Numbered from the stretch's first letter, positions 33,947-42,913 are shown. The stretch: DNA of 61,355 bases from Glycocaulis sp. (GCA_022565665.1 JAIUMI010000015.1:1-61355), one strand, 5' to 3'. The notes: generated by a model from the sequence alone, not told the origin. Numbers and translations are program-made.

Positions 33947-34564
33947 ATGGCTGCCCGCAAGACAAAAAATGTGGCTCCAAGGGCCTGGCAGCGCATGCTT
34001 TCCGGGCGGCGGCTTGACCTGCTGGACCCTTCCCCCTTTGACATCGAGATCGAGGATATCGCGCAAGGCCTTGCGCGCGTCGCCCGCTGGAACGGACAGA
34101 CGATTGGCGATCATGCCTTCTCGGTCGCCGAACACAGCCTGATCGTGGAGCGCCTGTGTGGCCAGATGGAGCCCGCCTGGCCGGCCCGCTGGCGGATGGC
34201 CGCGCTGCTGCACGATGCGCCGGAATACGTGATCGGCGACATGATCTCGCCGTTCAAATCCGCGCTGGGGCTGGACTATCAGGATTTCGAGGCCCGGCTG
34301 GAACGCGCGGTCCATGCCCGTTTCGGCCTGCCCGCCCATCTGCCGAAATATGTGAAGACCACGATCAAGAAGGCCGACCGTCTGTGCGCCTTCTTTGAAG
34401 CGGTGCAGCTGGCCGGTTTCAGTGTGGAGGAAGCGCGCAAATTCTTCGGCAAGCCGCCGCTCGGCCTGCGCGTGGAGGTGCCGGTACGCCCCGCCCTTCT
34501 GGTTCAGGAGGCCTATATCGCGCGCTTTGAAACCATCATGACCGAGATGGACGCGGACGCATGA
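33947..34564 (+). CDS. HD-domain hydrolase (YfbR-like)
   Basis: A 205-residue HD phosphohydrolase. RVARWNGQTIGDHAFSVAEH holds the first metal His, MAALLHDAPEYVIGDMISPF the HD motif, and KKADRLCAFFEAVQLAGF the terminal Asp helix. YfbR relatives dephosphorylate deoxynucleoside or nicotinamide-type 5'-monophosphates. It overlaps the next gene, a NadQ-type regulator, by four bases, which points to a role linked to NAD or nucleotide salvage. An upstream in-frame extension exists but the ATG at 33947 fits the family best. Confidence 0.85.
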   Translation: MAARKTKNVAPRAWQRMLSGRRLDLLDPSPFDIEIEDIAQGLARVARWNGQTIGDHAFSVAEHSLIVERLCGQMEPAWPARWRMAALLHDAPEYVIGDMISPFKSALGLDYQDFEARLERAVHARFGLPAHLPKYVKTTIKKADRLCAFFEAVQLAGFSVEEARKFFGKPPLGLRVEVPVRPALLVQEAYIARFETIMTEMDADA

Positions 34565-35544
34565 CGGACGCCGCCGCCTCCCTGCCCTCGCCGTCGGGCG
34601 TCGTTGTCGGCCTGAATGCCGTGATCGTGGCAGGCGGGGATAGCGAGCCGCGCGTGCTAGTCACGCAAGGCCTTGCCACGCCGGAAACGGCCCTGCCCTT
34701 CGGCGCGTTCGATCCGGAAGCCCACCGCACGTTCGAGATCGGCCTGCGCGAATGGGTGCGCGGCCAGACCGGGTTCGAGCTCGGCTATGTCGAGCAGCTC
34801 TACACGTTCGGGGACAGGGGCCGCGAAGCTCCGCTGGCCGCGCTGGCGGGCGCAGCAGGCGCGCGGGTAATCTCGGTGGGCTATCTCGGCCTTGCCCGCG
34901 AGGCGCGCGAACTGACCGGGATTGGCGCGCGCTGGGCGGGGTGGAACGAGTTCTTCCCGTGGGAGGATCACCGCGCAGGCCGCCCGCCCGTGATTGATGA
35001 TGTACTGGCCCCGCGCCTGCGCTCCTGGGCCGACGAGGCCGGCGCTCCGGGACGGCGCGCCGCGCGGCTGGAGCGCGTACGCACCTGTTTCGGGCTGGAC
35101 GACACGCCCTGGAACGAGGAGCGCGCGCTGGACCGCTATGAGCTGCTCTATGAGGCCAGCCTCGTGACCGAGGCTGCGCGCGACCGCGGCGAGAGCCCCG
35201 AAACCGTTCCCGGCACCGGCCAGCCCATGGCTTCCGACCACCGGCGCATCCTCGCCACCGCCATTTCGCGCCTGCGCGGCAAGGTGAAATACCGCCCCAT
35301 CGTGTTTGAACTGATGGGCGACAGCTTCACCCTGTCAGAGCTGCAGCGCATGGTCGAAGGCATAGCAGGCTTCGCCCTGCACAAGCAGAATTTCCGCCGC
35401 GCACTCGACAGGGCGGGTTTTGTGGAGGGCACGGGCCGGTTCGAAGCCCGCACCGGCGGACGTCCGGCCGAGCTCTACCGCTTCTGCAACGACGCCGCAC
35501 GCACCGGAAATGCGCTGGGCCTGACCATTCCACGGCAGAAATAG
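34561..35544 (+). CDS. nadQ: NadQ-like NUDIX/winged-helix regulator
   Basis: A 327-residue protein with a degenerate N-terminal NUDIX domain (VVVGLNAVIVAGGDSEPRVL, REWVRGQTGFELGYVEQLYT; the Nudix box catalytic Glu residues are absent) and a C-terminal winged helix (LMGDSFTLSELQRMVEGIAG, NFRRALDRAGFVEGTGR). This is the design of the COG4111 NadQ proteins that control NAD synthesis genes in alphaproteobacteria. The gene is translationally coupled to the HD hydrolase. Target genes (nadA, nadB, nadC) are not in this window. Confidence 0.78.
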   Translation: MTDAAASLPSPSGVVVGLNAVIVAGGDSEPRVLVTQGLATPETALPFGAFDPEAHRTFEIGLREWVRGQTGFELGYVEQLYTFGDRGREAPLAALAGAAGARVISVGYLGLAREARELTGIGARWAGWNEFFPWEDHRAGRPPVIDDVLAPRLRSWADEAGAPGRRAARLERVRTCFGLDDTPWNEERALDRYELLYEASLVTEAARDRGESPETVPGTGQPMASDHRRILATAISRLRGKVKYRPIVFELMGDSFTLSELQRMVEGIAGFALHKQNFRRALDRAGFVEGTGRFEARTGGRPAELYRFCNDAARTGNALGLTIPRQK

Positions 35545-35572
35545 GGCTGAGGACGAAACTCCAGCGCCCCGC

Positions 35573-35604
35573 TTGACAAAACGAACGAACGTTCGCACTT
35601 AGAG
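35573..35604 (+). promoter_or_regulatory. Promoter with palindromic operator before the TetR gene
   Basis: TTGACA at 35573-35578 is a clear -35 element. The ten-base palindrome CGAACGTTCG lies at 35586-35595 between it and a plausible weak -10 region (35596-35604). The TetR start follows at 35608, leaving almost no leader. The layout fits autorepression by the TetR protein, but binding is inferred. Confidence 0.65.
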
Positions 35605-35607
35605 TGC

Positions 35608-36198
35608 ATGAGCGACCCCAGACCCACCCGCGACCGCATCATCACCACCGCCCTCGCCGAGATGGCAGAGACGGGGCTGGCGAGCCTGTCCATCGGCCAG
35701 CTGGCCAAGGCATGCAACATGTCCAAGAGTGGGCTGTTCGCCCATTTCGGCGGGCAGGAAGCCTTGCAGTGCGCGGTGATCGAGGCAGCCATCGAGCAGT
35801 TCCGCGTTCAGGTGGTGGAGCCCGCCCGTCAGCAGAGCGGCACGATCTCCCGCCTCGAGGCACTGGGCGAGAACTGGACTGAATGGCTGCTGCGAACGCC
35901 CGTTCGCCCCTGCCCGATCCTGCAGGCCGCCTTCGAGGCCCCGGCGCTGACGCTCGCCGCCGCCAAAGTGGCGCGCGAAGCCCGCATCGGCTGGACAGGC
36001 TGGGTGGAGCGCCTCACAAAGCTGGCCATCCATGAGGGCACGTTCTCGGACAGTGTGGATCCGGCAGACTTTGCCTTCCGCTTCGAGGCCACAGGCCTGG
36101 GCTGCCAGTCCTGGGCGGTGATTCAGGGGCGGGGGGAAGCGCGCGAGCGTACGCACGCCGCCTTTGCCGCCCTCATCGACAGCGCCCGCGCTTCATAG
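35608..36198 (+). CDS. TetR-family transcriptional regulator
   Basis: A 196-residue repressor. The helix-turn-helix is at residues 8-53: DRIITTALAEMAETGLASLS, then IGQLAKACNMSKSGLFAHFG. The C-terminal domain is of the TetR_C type common near alpha/beta hydrolases. It is probably autoregulated (palindrome in its promoter) and is followed nine bases later by a hydrolase gene, likely its co-transcribed target. Ligand unknown. Confidence 0.9.
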   Translation: MSDPRPTRDRIITTALAEMAETGLASLSIGQLAKACNMSKSGLFAHFGGQEALQCAVIEAAIEQFRVQVVEPARQQSGTISRLEALGENWTEWLLRTPVRPCPILQAAFEAPALTLAAAKVAREARIGWTGWVERLTKLAIHEGTFSDSVDPADFAFRFEATGLGCQSWAVIQGRGEARERTHAAFAALIDSARAS

Positions 36199-36206
36199 CT
36201 CGTGCC

Positions 36207-37037
36207 ATGCCCGCACCTGCGATCCTGATGGCCAACACCATGGCGCTTCTGGCGCCCGCCCGCTTCCGCACCGAGGCGGGACGGCGCTTCGTCCGCCCGC
36301 GCGTGCGCCAGCAGAGCGATACCGGCCGTGATTTTCTTGAAAGCCTTGATGCCAGCTGGATCGAAGGCCCCAAGGGCCGCCAGCGCCTCTATTCGGGCGG
36401 CAGCGGCCCGCTTGTCCTCTTCCAGCATGGCTGGGAAGCCGATGCAGCAGACCTTTCCAGCCACGCCCAGTGCCTGTTCGAGACCGGCTGGCGCGTTGCC
36501 ATCCTCGATGGGCCTGCGCACGGCGCTTCGGAAGGCCATACAGCATCCATCGTCGAATTCGCACACGGGCTGGGTGCGGCAGCGGCAACACTCGGCCAGC
36601 CCTTTGCGATGGTTGGCCACTCCATGGGCGCAGCCTCCGGCGTTGTGGCGATGGGCGAGGGTCTGCTGACACCGAAAGCCTTCGTGGGGCTCGCCTCACC
36701 CTGCACCATGGCCGGCAATATCGAATGGCAGGCCAGCCGCTTTGGCATGTCCGCACGCGCCATCGCCCTGCTGAAAGAGGGCGTGGCCTACAGGCTGGGC
36801 GAGCCGCTGGACCGTTTCGACGTGACGCGCGACGCACCTCATCTGTCCGCCTCCGCGCTATTCCTGCACGGGGATAATGACGTGATTATCCCGGACAGCG
36901 CCGGACGCGAGGCCGCCGCAGGCTGGCCTGGCGCACAGCTCGCCATACTGCCCGGCATCGGCCATCGTGGGATATTGCGCGATCCCGAGGTGCTGACCCG
37001 CGTCAGCGCGTTTCTGGAACAGACACGCGGTTCCTAA
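36207..37037 (+). CDS. Alpha/beta hydrolase
   Basis: A 276-residue alpha/beta-fold hydrolase. The nucleophile elbow is AMVGHSMGAASGVVAM (GHSMG), the acid is in LFLHGDNDVIIPDS, and the catalytic His in LPGIGHRGILRD. The HGW motif (FQHGWEADAADL) shapes the oxyanion hole. Substrate unknown. It ends overlapping the convergent PhoX-family gene by four bases. Confidence 0.88.
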   Translation: MPAPAILMANTMALLAPARFRTEAGRRFVRPRVRQQSDTGRDFLESLDASWIEGPKGRQRLYSGGSGPLVLFQHGWEADAADLSSHAQCLFETGWRVAILDGPAHGASEGHTASIVEFAHGLGAAAATLGQPFAMVGHSMGAASGVVAMGEGLLTPKAFVGLASPCTMAGNIEWQASRFGMSARAIALLKEGVAYRLGEPLDRFDVTRDAPHLSASALFLHGDNDVIIPDSAGREAAAGWPGAQLAILPGIGHRGILRDPEVLTRVSAFLEQTRGS

Positions 37038-39046
37038 GCCCCGATAATCCCGCCATCGAGCCGCCGGATGGCAACCGTAGCCGAGCGCGGCAGCGCGTCC
37101 CCGCCATCAGGCCAGTGACTGTCGAAATTGCCGCTGGCGAAGTCCTCCGGTGTGGTCGTTGCGCCGGGATGCTGGACGTTGACGAAGATGGTGCGGTGAT
37201 CAGGCGTGGTCACCACGCCGGTGATCTCCTGGCCCACCGGGCCGGTCAGGAAGCGCTTGATCTCCCCCGTCTCCGGATTCGCTGCCAGCATGGCGTTATT
37301 GCCAAACGGCACATGATTGCCGCGATACATCACGCTCTCGGAGATATCGGTCTGGATCCAGAGCCGCCGGTTGGCGTCGATCCACAGCCCGTCCGGGCTG
37401 GAGAAGATATTGGTGTCATCCAGCGGATTGCCGTTCAGGTCACGGCTATCGCCTTCCGGACCGGCGACCACAAACAGATCCCAGTTGAAGCGGGTGGCCG
37501 TCTGATCGCCATCCTCGTACCAGCGTACGATCTGGCCGAAGGGATTGGGACCGCGCGGATTGACCGCATCGGTGTCATCTTCGGTGCGGTTGCCGTTATT
37601 CGTCAGCGTGAAATAGACAGCGCGCGTCTCGAAATCGACCGTACCCCATTCAGGCCGGTCCATGCGCGTCGCGCCCACCAGGTCAGCTGCCGTGCGGGTA
37701 TTGATCAGCACATCGCCCTGATCGGTGAAGCCGTTGCCCTCATCGAGACCGTTCCGGCCATGGACGAGTGGCAGCCATTCGCCCGTGCCGTCATCATTGA
37801 ACTTCGCGACATAGAGCGTGCCGGTATCGAGGATGTCTCCGCGCGTCACGCCGGGCTCATAAAGCCCTTCAGTGACGAACTTGTAGATATATTCGAAGCG
37901 CGCATCGTCACCCGAATAGCAGACCACCGGCTTGCCCGCCTCTGCCGGCGCAAACACCACGCCTTCGTGTGCAAAGCGGCCGAGCGTGGTGCGCTTGACC
38001 GGCACGGAGTCCGGATCGAACGGGTCGATCTCGACCATCCAGCCGAAATTGTTCGGCTCATTGCGGTAATCGCCCGCTGCGCTGGCGGCTTTCGATGACG
38101 CATCAAAGCGCACGAAACCGTCCTCGCCGCCTTCGGCCAGATGCCAGTTATGGCGCGAGACATCAGTGCGCACGCCGTAACGGGCATGTTCCCGCGGCAG
38201 TTCGCCATCCGTGTTGAGGAAGTAGCCCGACCAGTTCTCCTCGGCCGCCATATAGGTGTTCCACGGTGTGACGCCGTGCGCACAGTTGGAGAGCGTGCCA
38301 CGCGTATGGGTGCCTTCCGGGCTGTAGAGCGTGGCCATCTTGGCATGGCCGCGCGCAGGCCCTGCAATCTCCATTCGCGTCAGACCGGTAATGCGCCGAT
38401 TGCGCGGATCAGGGACGATTGCCCAATTGCCATTGCCGTCATCGCGCATGCGCGCGACCGAAACGCCATGCGCGTTCAGCTCTTTGAGAACATGATCTGA
38501 CGGGCGTGGCCCGGCATGATCCGGCGTCGCCCAGGCGTGAAGCGCCTGCCCGCGCGCGTGTCCGTAATGCAGGTAGCGGCTTTCGATATATTCGTGATTG
38601 ACCACAAGCAGACCGTCGGTCGAACTGCCTTCCCACGGGTCATTGCCTTCGATCGGGAAGAAATGCATGCCGTCATGGTGCATGCCGGCCTGATGGGCCT
38701 GGTCTTCGCCTGTGTTGTCCGGCGCGAAGGAGGGCATGTGCCCGCTGATCGCGTCGCCCCAGCGATAGATGACTTTCGCTTCATACCCCTCCGGCACAAC
38801 GAACCGGTCTGTGGTATCGACCGGGACGGGATTGAAGCCGAGCGTCGGGCCCGCGCCCGTCTCACGTGCATAGGCCTGACGTGCGCCTGCGGTGGCGAAC
38901 ATGCCTGCCACAGCCAGCCCGAGTCCACCGCGCAAAATCGCCCGGCGCGAGAGCCGCGCATCTACCACATCAGCAAAATGGCGATTGGCGGAGGTGTTGG
39001 TTTCCGGCTCGAAATCAGGATCAAGGCGGTTGGCAAGATCGGTCAT
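37034..39046 (-). CDS. Tat-exported PhoX/DUF839-family protein
   Basis: A 670-residue protein. A twin-arginine signal is clear: SRRAILRGGLGLAVAGMF (33-50) then ATAGARQAYA, so it is exported folded. The mature part matches DUF839/PhoX proteins: GRFAHEGVVFAPAEAGKPVV, VCYSGDDARFEYIYKF, and a C-terminal NIFSSPDGLWIDANRRLWIQ block. PhoX enzymes are calcium/iron alkaline phosphatases; not all DUF839 proteins are proven phosphatases. The start at 39046 is used because upstream codons do not look coding. Confidence 0.87.
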   Translation of the reverse strand: MTDLANRLDPDFEPETNTSANRHFADVVDARLSRRAILRGGLGLAVAGMFATAGARQAYARETGAGPTLGFNPVPVDTTDRFVVPEGYEAKVIYRWGDAISGHMPSFAPDNTGEDQAHQAGMHHDGMHFFPIEGNDPWEGSSTDGLLVVNHEYIESRYLHYGHARGQALHAWATPDHAGPRPSDHVLKELNAHGVSVARMRDDGNGNWAIVPDPRNRRITGLTRMEIAGPARGHAKMATLYSPEGTHTRGTLSNCAHGVTPWNTYMAAEENWSGYFLNTDGELPREHARYGVRTDVSRHNWHLAEGGEDGFVRFDASSKAASAAGDYRNEPNNFGWMVEIDPFDPDSVPVKRTTLGRFAHEGVVFAPAEAGKPVVCYSGDDARFEYIYKFVTEGLYEPGVTRGDILDTGTLYVAKFNDDGTGEWLPLVHGRNGLDEGNGFTDQGDVLINTRTAADLVGATRMDRPEWGTVDFETRAVYFTLTNNGNRTEDDTDAVNPRGPNPFGQIVRWYEDGDQTATRFNWDLFVVAGPEGDSRDLNGNPLDDTNIFSSPDGLWIDANRRLWIQTDISESVMYRGNHVPFGNNAMLAANPETGEIKRFLTGPVGQEITGVVTTPDHRTIFVNVQHPGATTTPEDFASGNFDSHWPDGGDALPRSATVAIRRLDGGIIGA

Positions 39047-39119
39047 GGAAGGCTCCCGGCGGACGGTGTGTGGCGCATCAGGTGACGCATATGGGGCTAA
39101 CAGGCAATTGTGACGAGCC

Positions 39120-39137
39120 CGTGAAACACAGTTCACG
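39120..39137. promoter_or_regulatory. Inverted repeat between phoX-like and sua5-like genes
   Basis: CGTGAA (39120-39125) and TTCACG (39132-39137) are perfect arms separated by six bases, in the divergent spacer between 39046 and 39186. It could be an operator serving either gene. It does not match the Pho box (CTGTCAT-type repeats). Confidence 0.4.
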
Positions 39138-39185
39138 CTTGCGTGCGCTTGGCCAAACCCCTTGCCATGAGCGCGCGGGCGCGCA

Positions 39186-40169
39186 ATGCCTCTGGCGATG
39201 ACAGTCGCACCCCTTCCCGTTCTGGATGCACACGACCCGGCCAGCCTTGACCGGGCAGCGGCGATTCTGCGCGAGGGCGGGCTGGTCGCTGTGCCGACCG
39301 AGACGGTCTATGGCCTTGCCGCCGATGCCGGCAATGCGAATGCCGTGGCGGCACTCTATGCGGCCAAGGGCCGTCCGGCGTTCAATCCGCTGATCGCCCA
39401 TGTGGACGGCCTTGAGCGGGCGCTCACCCTGATCACATTGTCCGATGCGGCGCTGGCGCTGGCGCATGCCTTCTGGCCGGGACCGCTGACCCTGGTGAGC
39501 AGGCGAAAAGAGAGCGCAGCCATAAGTGATCTCGCCGCTGCGGGCCTTGATACGCTGGCCGTGCGCTGGCCGGACGCGCCCGCCATGACAGGGCTTGTCG
39601 CGCGTCTGGGCCGCCCGCTGGCCGCCCCCAGCGCCAACCTGTCCGGCACGATCAGCCCGACCACAGCCGCCCACGTCGCCGAAGGGCTGGCGGGCCGGAT
39701 TACCATGGTGCTTGATGGCGGACCTTGCCTGGTGGGGGTGGAAAGCACGATTATCGCCGATACGCTGGAAGGCTTGGTGCTCCTGCGTCCCGGCGCCCTG
39801 CCCCGCGAGGCGATAGAGGCCGTGACAGGCGCGCGCCTGAAAGGGGCTGGCGGCAAGGCTGCCATCAGCGCGCCCGGCATGCTGAAAAGCCATTATGCGC
39901 CGCGCGCGCGCCTGCGGCTGAATGTCACCGCACCCGAAGCGGACGAGATATATCTCGCTTTCGCGGACCATCGCGGGAGCGGGGCGAAGGCCGTACTTCA
40001 CCTGTCCGAATCCGGAGATCTTGCCGAAGCGGCGGCAAACCTCTTTTCGCTGATGCGAAAAGCCGATCAAATGGGAGAGCGGATCGCTGTGGCGCCGGTT
40101 CCGGCCACCGGGCTGGGCGAAGCGATCAATGACCGGCTGACCCGCGCCGCCGCACCGAAGGACAGCTAG
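39186..40169 (+). CDS. Threonylcarbamoyl-AMP synthase (Sua5/TsaC family)
   Basis: Makes threonylcarbamoyl-AMP for the t6A37 modification of ANN-decoding tRNAs. The 327-residue protein has the TsaC core (REGGLVAVPTETVYGLAADA, KGRPAFNPLIAHV, LAAPSANLSGTISPTTA, STIIA) plus the C-terminal Sua5 domain (PGMLKSHYAPRARLRL). It is therefore the longer Sua5 form. An ATG at 39198 is an alternative start. The last codons and stop lie within a 28-base tandem duplication (40143-40198). Confidence 0.92.
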   Translation: MPLAMTVAPLPVLDAHDPASLDRAAAILREGGLVAVPTETVYGLAADAGNANAVAALYAAKGRPAFNPLIAHVDGLERALTLITLSDAALALAHAFWPGPLTLVSRRKESAAISDLAAAGLDTLAVRWPDAPAMTGLVARLGRPLAAPSANLSGTISPTTAAHVAEGLAGRITMVLDGGPCLVGVESTIIADTLEGLVLLRPGALPREAIEAVTGARLKGAGGKAAISAPGMLKSHYAPRARLRLNVTAPEADEIYLAFADHRGSGAKAVLHLSESGDLAEAAANLFSLMRKADQMGERIAVAPVPATGLGEAINDRLTRAAAPKDS

Positions 40170-40198
40170 ACGCGCCGCCGCACCGAAGGACAGCTAGA
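40143..40198. repeat. 28-bp perfect tandem duplication over the sua5 stop
   Basis: A 28-base unit occurs at 40143-40170 and is repeated exactly at 40171-40198. The first copy contains the sua5 stop (TAG at 40167-40169), so the second copy is untranslated. This is a recent slippage or duplication that left the protein unchanged. Confidence 0.95.
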
Positions 40199-40210
40199 AA
40201 GGGAAGCCTC

Positions 40211-40582
40211 ATGGATCAGCTTGCCCCCGCCAGCGCCAGCAAGACCTCCTGGATCCCCGATGGCGTCTATGTGGTCCGCTTCCGCAGCGCGCTCGACCAG
40301 TCCGGCGGGGTGGTATGGGTCTGCAATGGCCGCGCGATTGGCGGCGATAGCAGCTATTATTATGACGGCCATGTGGAGCATGACGGCGCCGGGCCTGTCG
40401 CGCGCATGCTGTTTGCCCGCCACCGGCCCGAAGCGGTATCGGTGGTCGGCGAGGTGGAGCGGTTCAATGTTGTCTTCGCCGGCCGGGTGGAGGGCGAGAA
40501 ATATCTGCTTGAAGGCCGCATGGACGAAGAGCCGCGCATGAAGCTGACCGCCGTGATGACCCGCCTGCCTGTTACACCCTGA
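40211..40582 (+). CDS. GrlR-family small beta-barrel protein
   Basis: A 123-residue protein: IPDGVYVVRFRSALDQSGGV, then VWVCNGRAIGGDSSYYYDGH, which carries the GGDxxYxYxG block of the GrlR family. GrlR itself is the negative regulator of type III secretion in enteropathogenic E. coli; family members are widespread in bacteria without that system, so the name gives fold rather than role. No T3SS genes are seen here. It sits between sua5 and an FAD-linked oxidase. Confidence 0.72.
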   Translation: MDQLAPASASKTSWIPDGVYVVRFRSALDQSGGVVWVCNGRAIGGDSSYYYDGHVEHDGAGPVARMLFARHRPEAVSVVGEVERFNVVFAGRVEGEKYLLEGRMDEEPRMKLTAVMTRLPVTP

Positions 40583-40600
40583 CGCCCGAAGGACACCGCC

Positions 40601-42019
40601 ATGAACGCGCCTGCCATCGATATCGCCCGCCTGACCGAGGGGCTGGACCCGCGCGCCTGGTCCACCGACGAGGCCGATATCGCCACCCATGTGCGTGACT
40701 GGCGCGGGCGCTATACCGGCCACACCCCGCTCCTGTTCAAGCCGGGTAGCACGCAGGAGGTTTCCCGCATCCTGGCCGCCTGCAATGCCGCCCGCATTCC
40801 TGTTCAGCCGCAGGGCGGGTTGACCGGGCTGGTCGGAGGGTCGGCCCCGTTTGGCGAAGCCGTCATCTCGATGAAGCGCATGAATGCGGTGCGCGAGATC
40901 GACACCGCCAACGAGTCGGCGACCGTCGAGGCCGGGGTCGTTCTGGAAACCCTGCAGGACAGGGCGAAGGAGGCGGGCAAGCTCTTCCCCCTGAGCCTTG
41001 GCGCGCAAGGCTCGGCCATGATTGGCGGGCTGCTCTCCACCAATGCGGGCGGGGTGCATGTGCTGCGCTATGGCATGATGCGCGATCTGGTTCTGGGGCT
41101 GGAAGTGGTGCTGCCCGATGGCCGGGTGCTGTCCGGGCTCTCAGGTCTCAGGAAGAACAATACCGGCTACGACCTCAAACAGCTTTTCATCGGCGCAGAG
41201 GGCACGCTGGGGGTGATCACGGCGGCAACGCTGAAGCTGTTCCCCCGCCCGGCCTCGACCGCTGTCGCACTGGCTGTGGTGGACGACCCCCATGGCGCGG
41301 TCTCCCTTCTGGACCATCTGAAGAACCAGACCGGCGGCGCGGTAGCGGCCTTCGAACTGATCCAGTCCTTCGCGATGGAACTGGTTTGCCGCCACGTACC
41401 CGGTGCGCGTAATCCGCTGGCGGGCAACCCTGCATGGATGGCGCTGATCGAATTGACCAGCGCCGAACCGGACCGGGCATCTGCGATGATGGAGACAGCG
41501 CTGGAAAGCGCCTTCGCCCGGGGGCTCATCTCCGATGCCGCCCTTGCCCAGTCTGAAGCGCAGGCCGCAAGCTTCTGGCACTTGCGCGAAAGCATCCCCG
41601 ATGGCGAGAAGTCCCATGGCCGCTCGGCCAAGCACGATGTTTCGGTGCCGGTCTCACGCATGGCCGATTTCATGGCCGAAGCCACCCGCGACGCCGAAGC
41701 CATGATCGAGGGCTCGCGCGTGATCGCGTTCGGCCATGTCGGGGACGGCAATGTGCACTTCAACGTGGCCGCGCGCGAGGAAGGCGCAGGCGAGGAATTT
41801 GTCACCAAGGCCGCGCCGGCGACCCGCCATATCTACGATCTGGTCGACAAGTATGGCGGCTCCATTTCGGCCGAGCATGGCATCGGCATCCTCAAACAGG
41901 AGGAGCTTATTGCCCGCAAGCCTGTGGAGGTGGAGGTCATGCGCGCCATCAAGGCAGCGCTCGATCCCAACCACATCATGAACCCGCGCGTGATCTTCGG
42001 CGCGGGCGGCAGAACCTAG
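40601..42019 (+). CDS. FAD-linked oxidase (D-lactate/D-2-hydroxyglutarate dehydrogenase-like)
   Basis: A 472-residue FAD_binding_4 plus FAD-oxidase_C protein. The N-terminal FAD site is PQGGLTGLVGGSAPFGEAVI, then GAQGSAMIGGLLSTNAGGVH and LRKNNTGYDLKQLFIGAEGT. The C-terminal domain has AFGHVGDGNVHFNV and SAEHGIGILKQEELIAR, typical of the D-2-hydroxyacid dehydrogenases of the GlcD/D2HGDH group. The exact substrate is not set by these motifs. Confidence 0.9.
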   Translation: MNAPAIDIARLTEGLDPRAWSTDEADIATHVRDWRGRYTGHTPLLFKPGSTQEVSRILAACNAARIPVQPQGGLTGLVGGSAPFGEAVISMKRMNAVREIDTANESATVEAGVVLETLQDRAKEAGKLFPLSLGAQGSAMIGGLLSTNAGGVHVLRYGMMRDLVLGLEVVLPDGRVLSGLSGLRKNNTGYDLKQLFIGAEGTLGVITAATLKLFPRPASTAVALAVVDDPHGAVSLLDHLKNQTGGAVAAFELIQSFAMELVCRHVPGARNPLAGNPAWMALIELTSAEPDRASAMMETALESAFARGLISDAALAQSEAQAASFWHLRESIPDGEKSHGRSAKHDVSVPVSRMADFMAEATRDAEAMIEGSRVIAFGHVGDGNVHFNVAAREEGAGEEFVTKAAPATRHIYDLVDKYGGSISAEHGIGILKQEELIARKPVEVEVMRAIKAALDPNHIMNPRVIFGAGGRT

Positions 42020-42115
42020 CGCCGCTCTGCGCCGCATATTGGCAAAACCCGCCCCGCTACCCTATCTCGATAGACAACCTCACTTGAACCCGCCCTGACG
42101 AAAGGCTGACCGGTC

Positions 42116-42898
42116 ATGCTGATCCTATTGTCGCCCGCCAAGCAGCTTGATTTCGAGCCTGCGCGCGAAAGCCTCAAGCCCACGCGCCCGGCCCTGATGC
42201 ACCGTACGGCGGAGCTGGCGAAGACGACGGCGAAGCTGACGCGCACCCAATTGCGCCAGCTGATGGACATTTCCGATGATCTGGCCGCGCTGAACCGGGA
42301 CCGCTTCCAGGCGTTCGACCCTGAGAGCGAAGAGGGCAAGCCCGCCGCGCTAGCCTTCAATGGCGAGGTCTATCGCGGGCTGGACGCCAAAAACCTCTCC
42401 GACGCCGATCTGAAGTGGGCGCAGGATCATCTGCGTATACTTTCGGGGCTTTACGGCGCGCTGCGCCCGCTCGATGCGATCCAGCCCTACCGGCTGGAAA
42501 TGGGCACCCGGCTGAAAACGAAGAAAGGCACGACGCTCTATGATTTCTGGGGCGATGACATCGCAGGCGAGCTGGACAACATCGTCTCGGCGCACAAACA
42601 CCCCGTGATCGTCAATCTGGCTTCCAACGAGTATGCGAAGGCCGCCCGCCTGTCCTCACTGAAGGCCCGCGTGATCACGGCGGACTTCAAGGAGGAGAAG
42701 GACGGCAGGCTGCGCGCCCTGATGGTGTTCGCCAAGAAGGCACGCGGGCTGATGGCGCGCTGGATCATCCAGAACCGTATCGAGAACCCGGACGATCTGA
42801 AAAAGTTCAATCTGGAAGGCTATCGCTTCGACAAGGCCGGATCGGACGGAGACCGCCTGCTCTTCACGCGCCCGCAGCCTGCCCCTAAAAAGGGCTGA
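42116..42898 (+). CDS. yaaA: Peroxide stress protein YaaA
   Basis: DUF328 protein of 260 residues. In E. coli YaaA limits intracellular iron after hydrogen peroxide. The opening MLILLSPAKQLDFEP is diagnostic, and AALAFNGEVYRGLDA, RILSGLYGALRPLD and KKGTTLYDFWGDD continue the family pattern. It follows the FAD oxidase after about 95 bases. Confidence 0.95.
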   Translation: MLILLSPAKQLDFEPARESLKPTRPALMHRTAELAKTTAKLTRTQLRQLMDISDDLAALNRDRFQAFDPESEEGKPAALAFNGEVYRGLDAKNLSDADLKWAQDHLRILSGLYGALRPLDAIQPYRLEMGTRLKTKKGTTLYDFWGDDIAGELDNIVSAHKHPVIVNLASNEYAKAARLSSLKARVITADFKEEKDGRLRALMVFAKKARGLMARWIIQNRIENPDDLKKFNLEGYRFDKAGSDGDRLLFTRPQPAPKKG

Positions 42899-42913
42899 TG
42901 GCCCGCCTGCGCC

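Noticed and set aside
40211-40582. Type III secretion regulation by the GrlR-like protein
   Set aside because: No secretion genes are visible and the family is broad; only the fold is supported.
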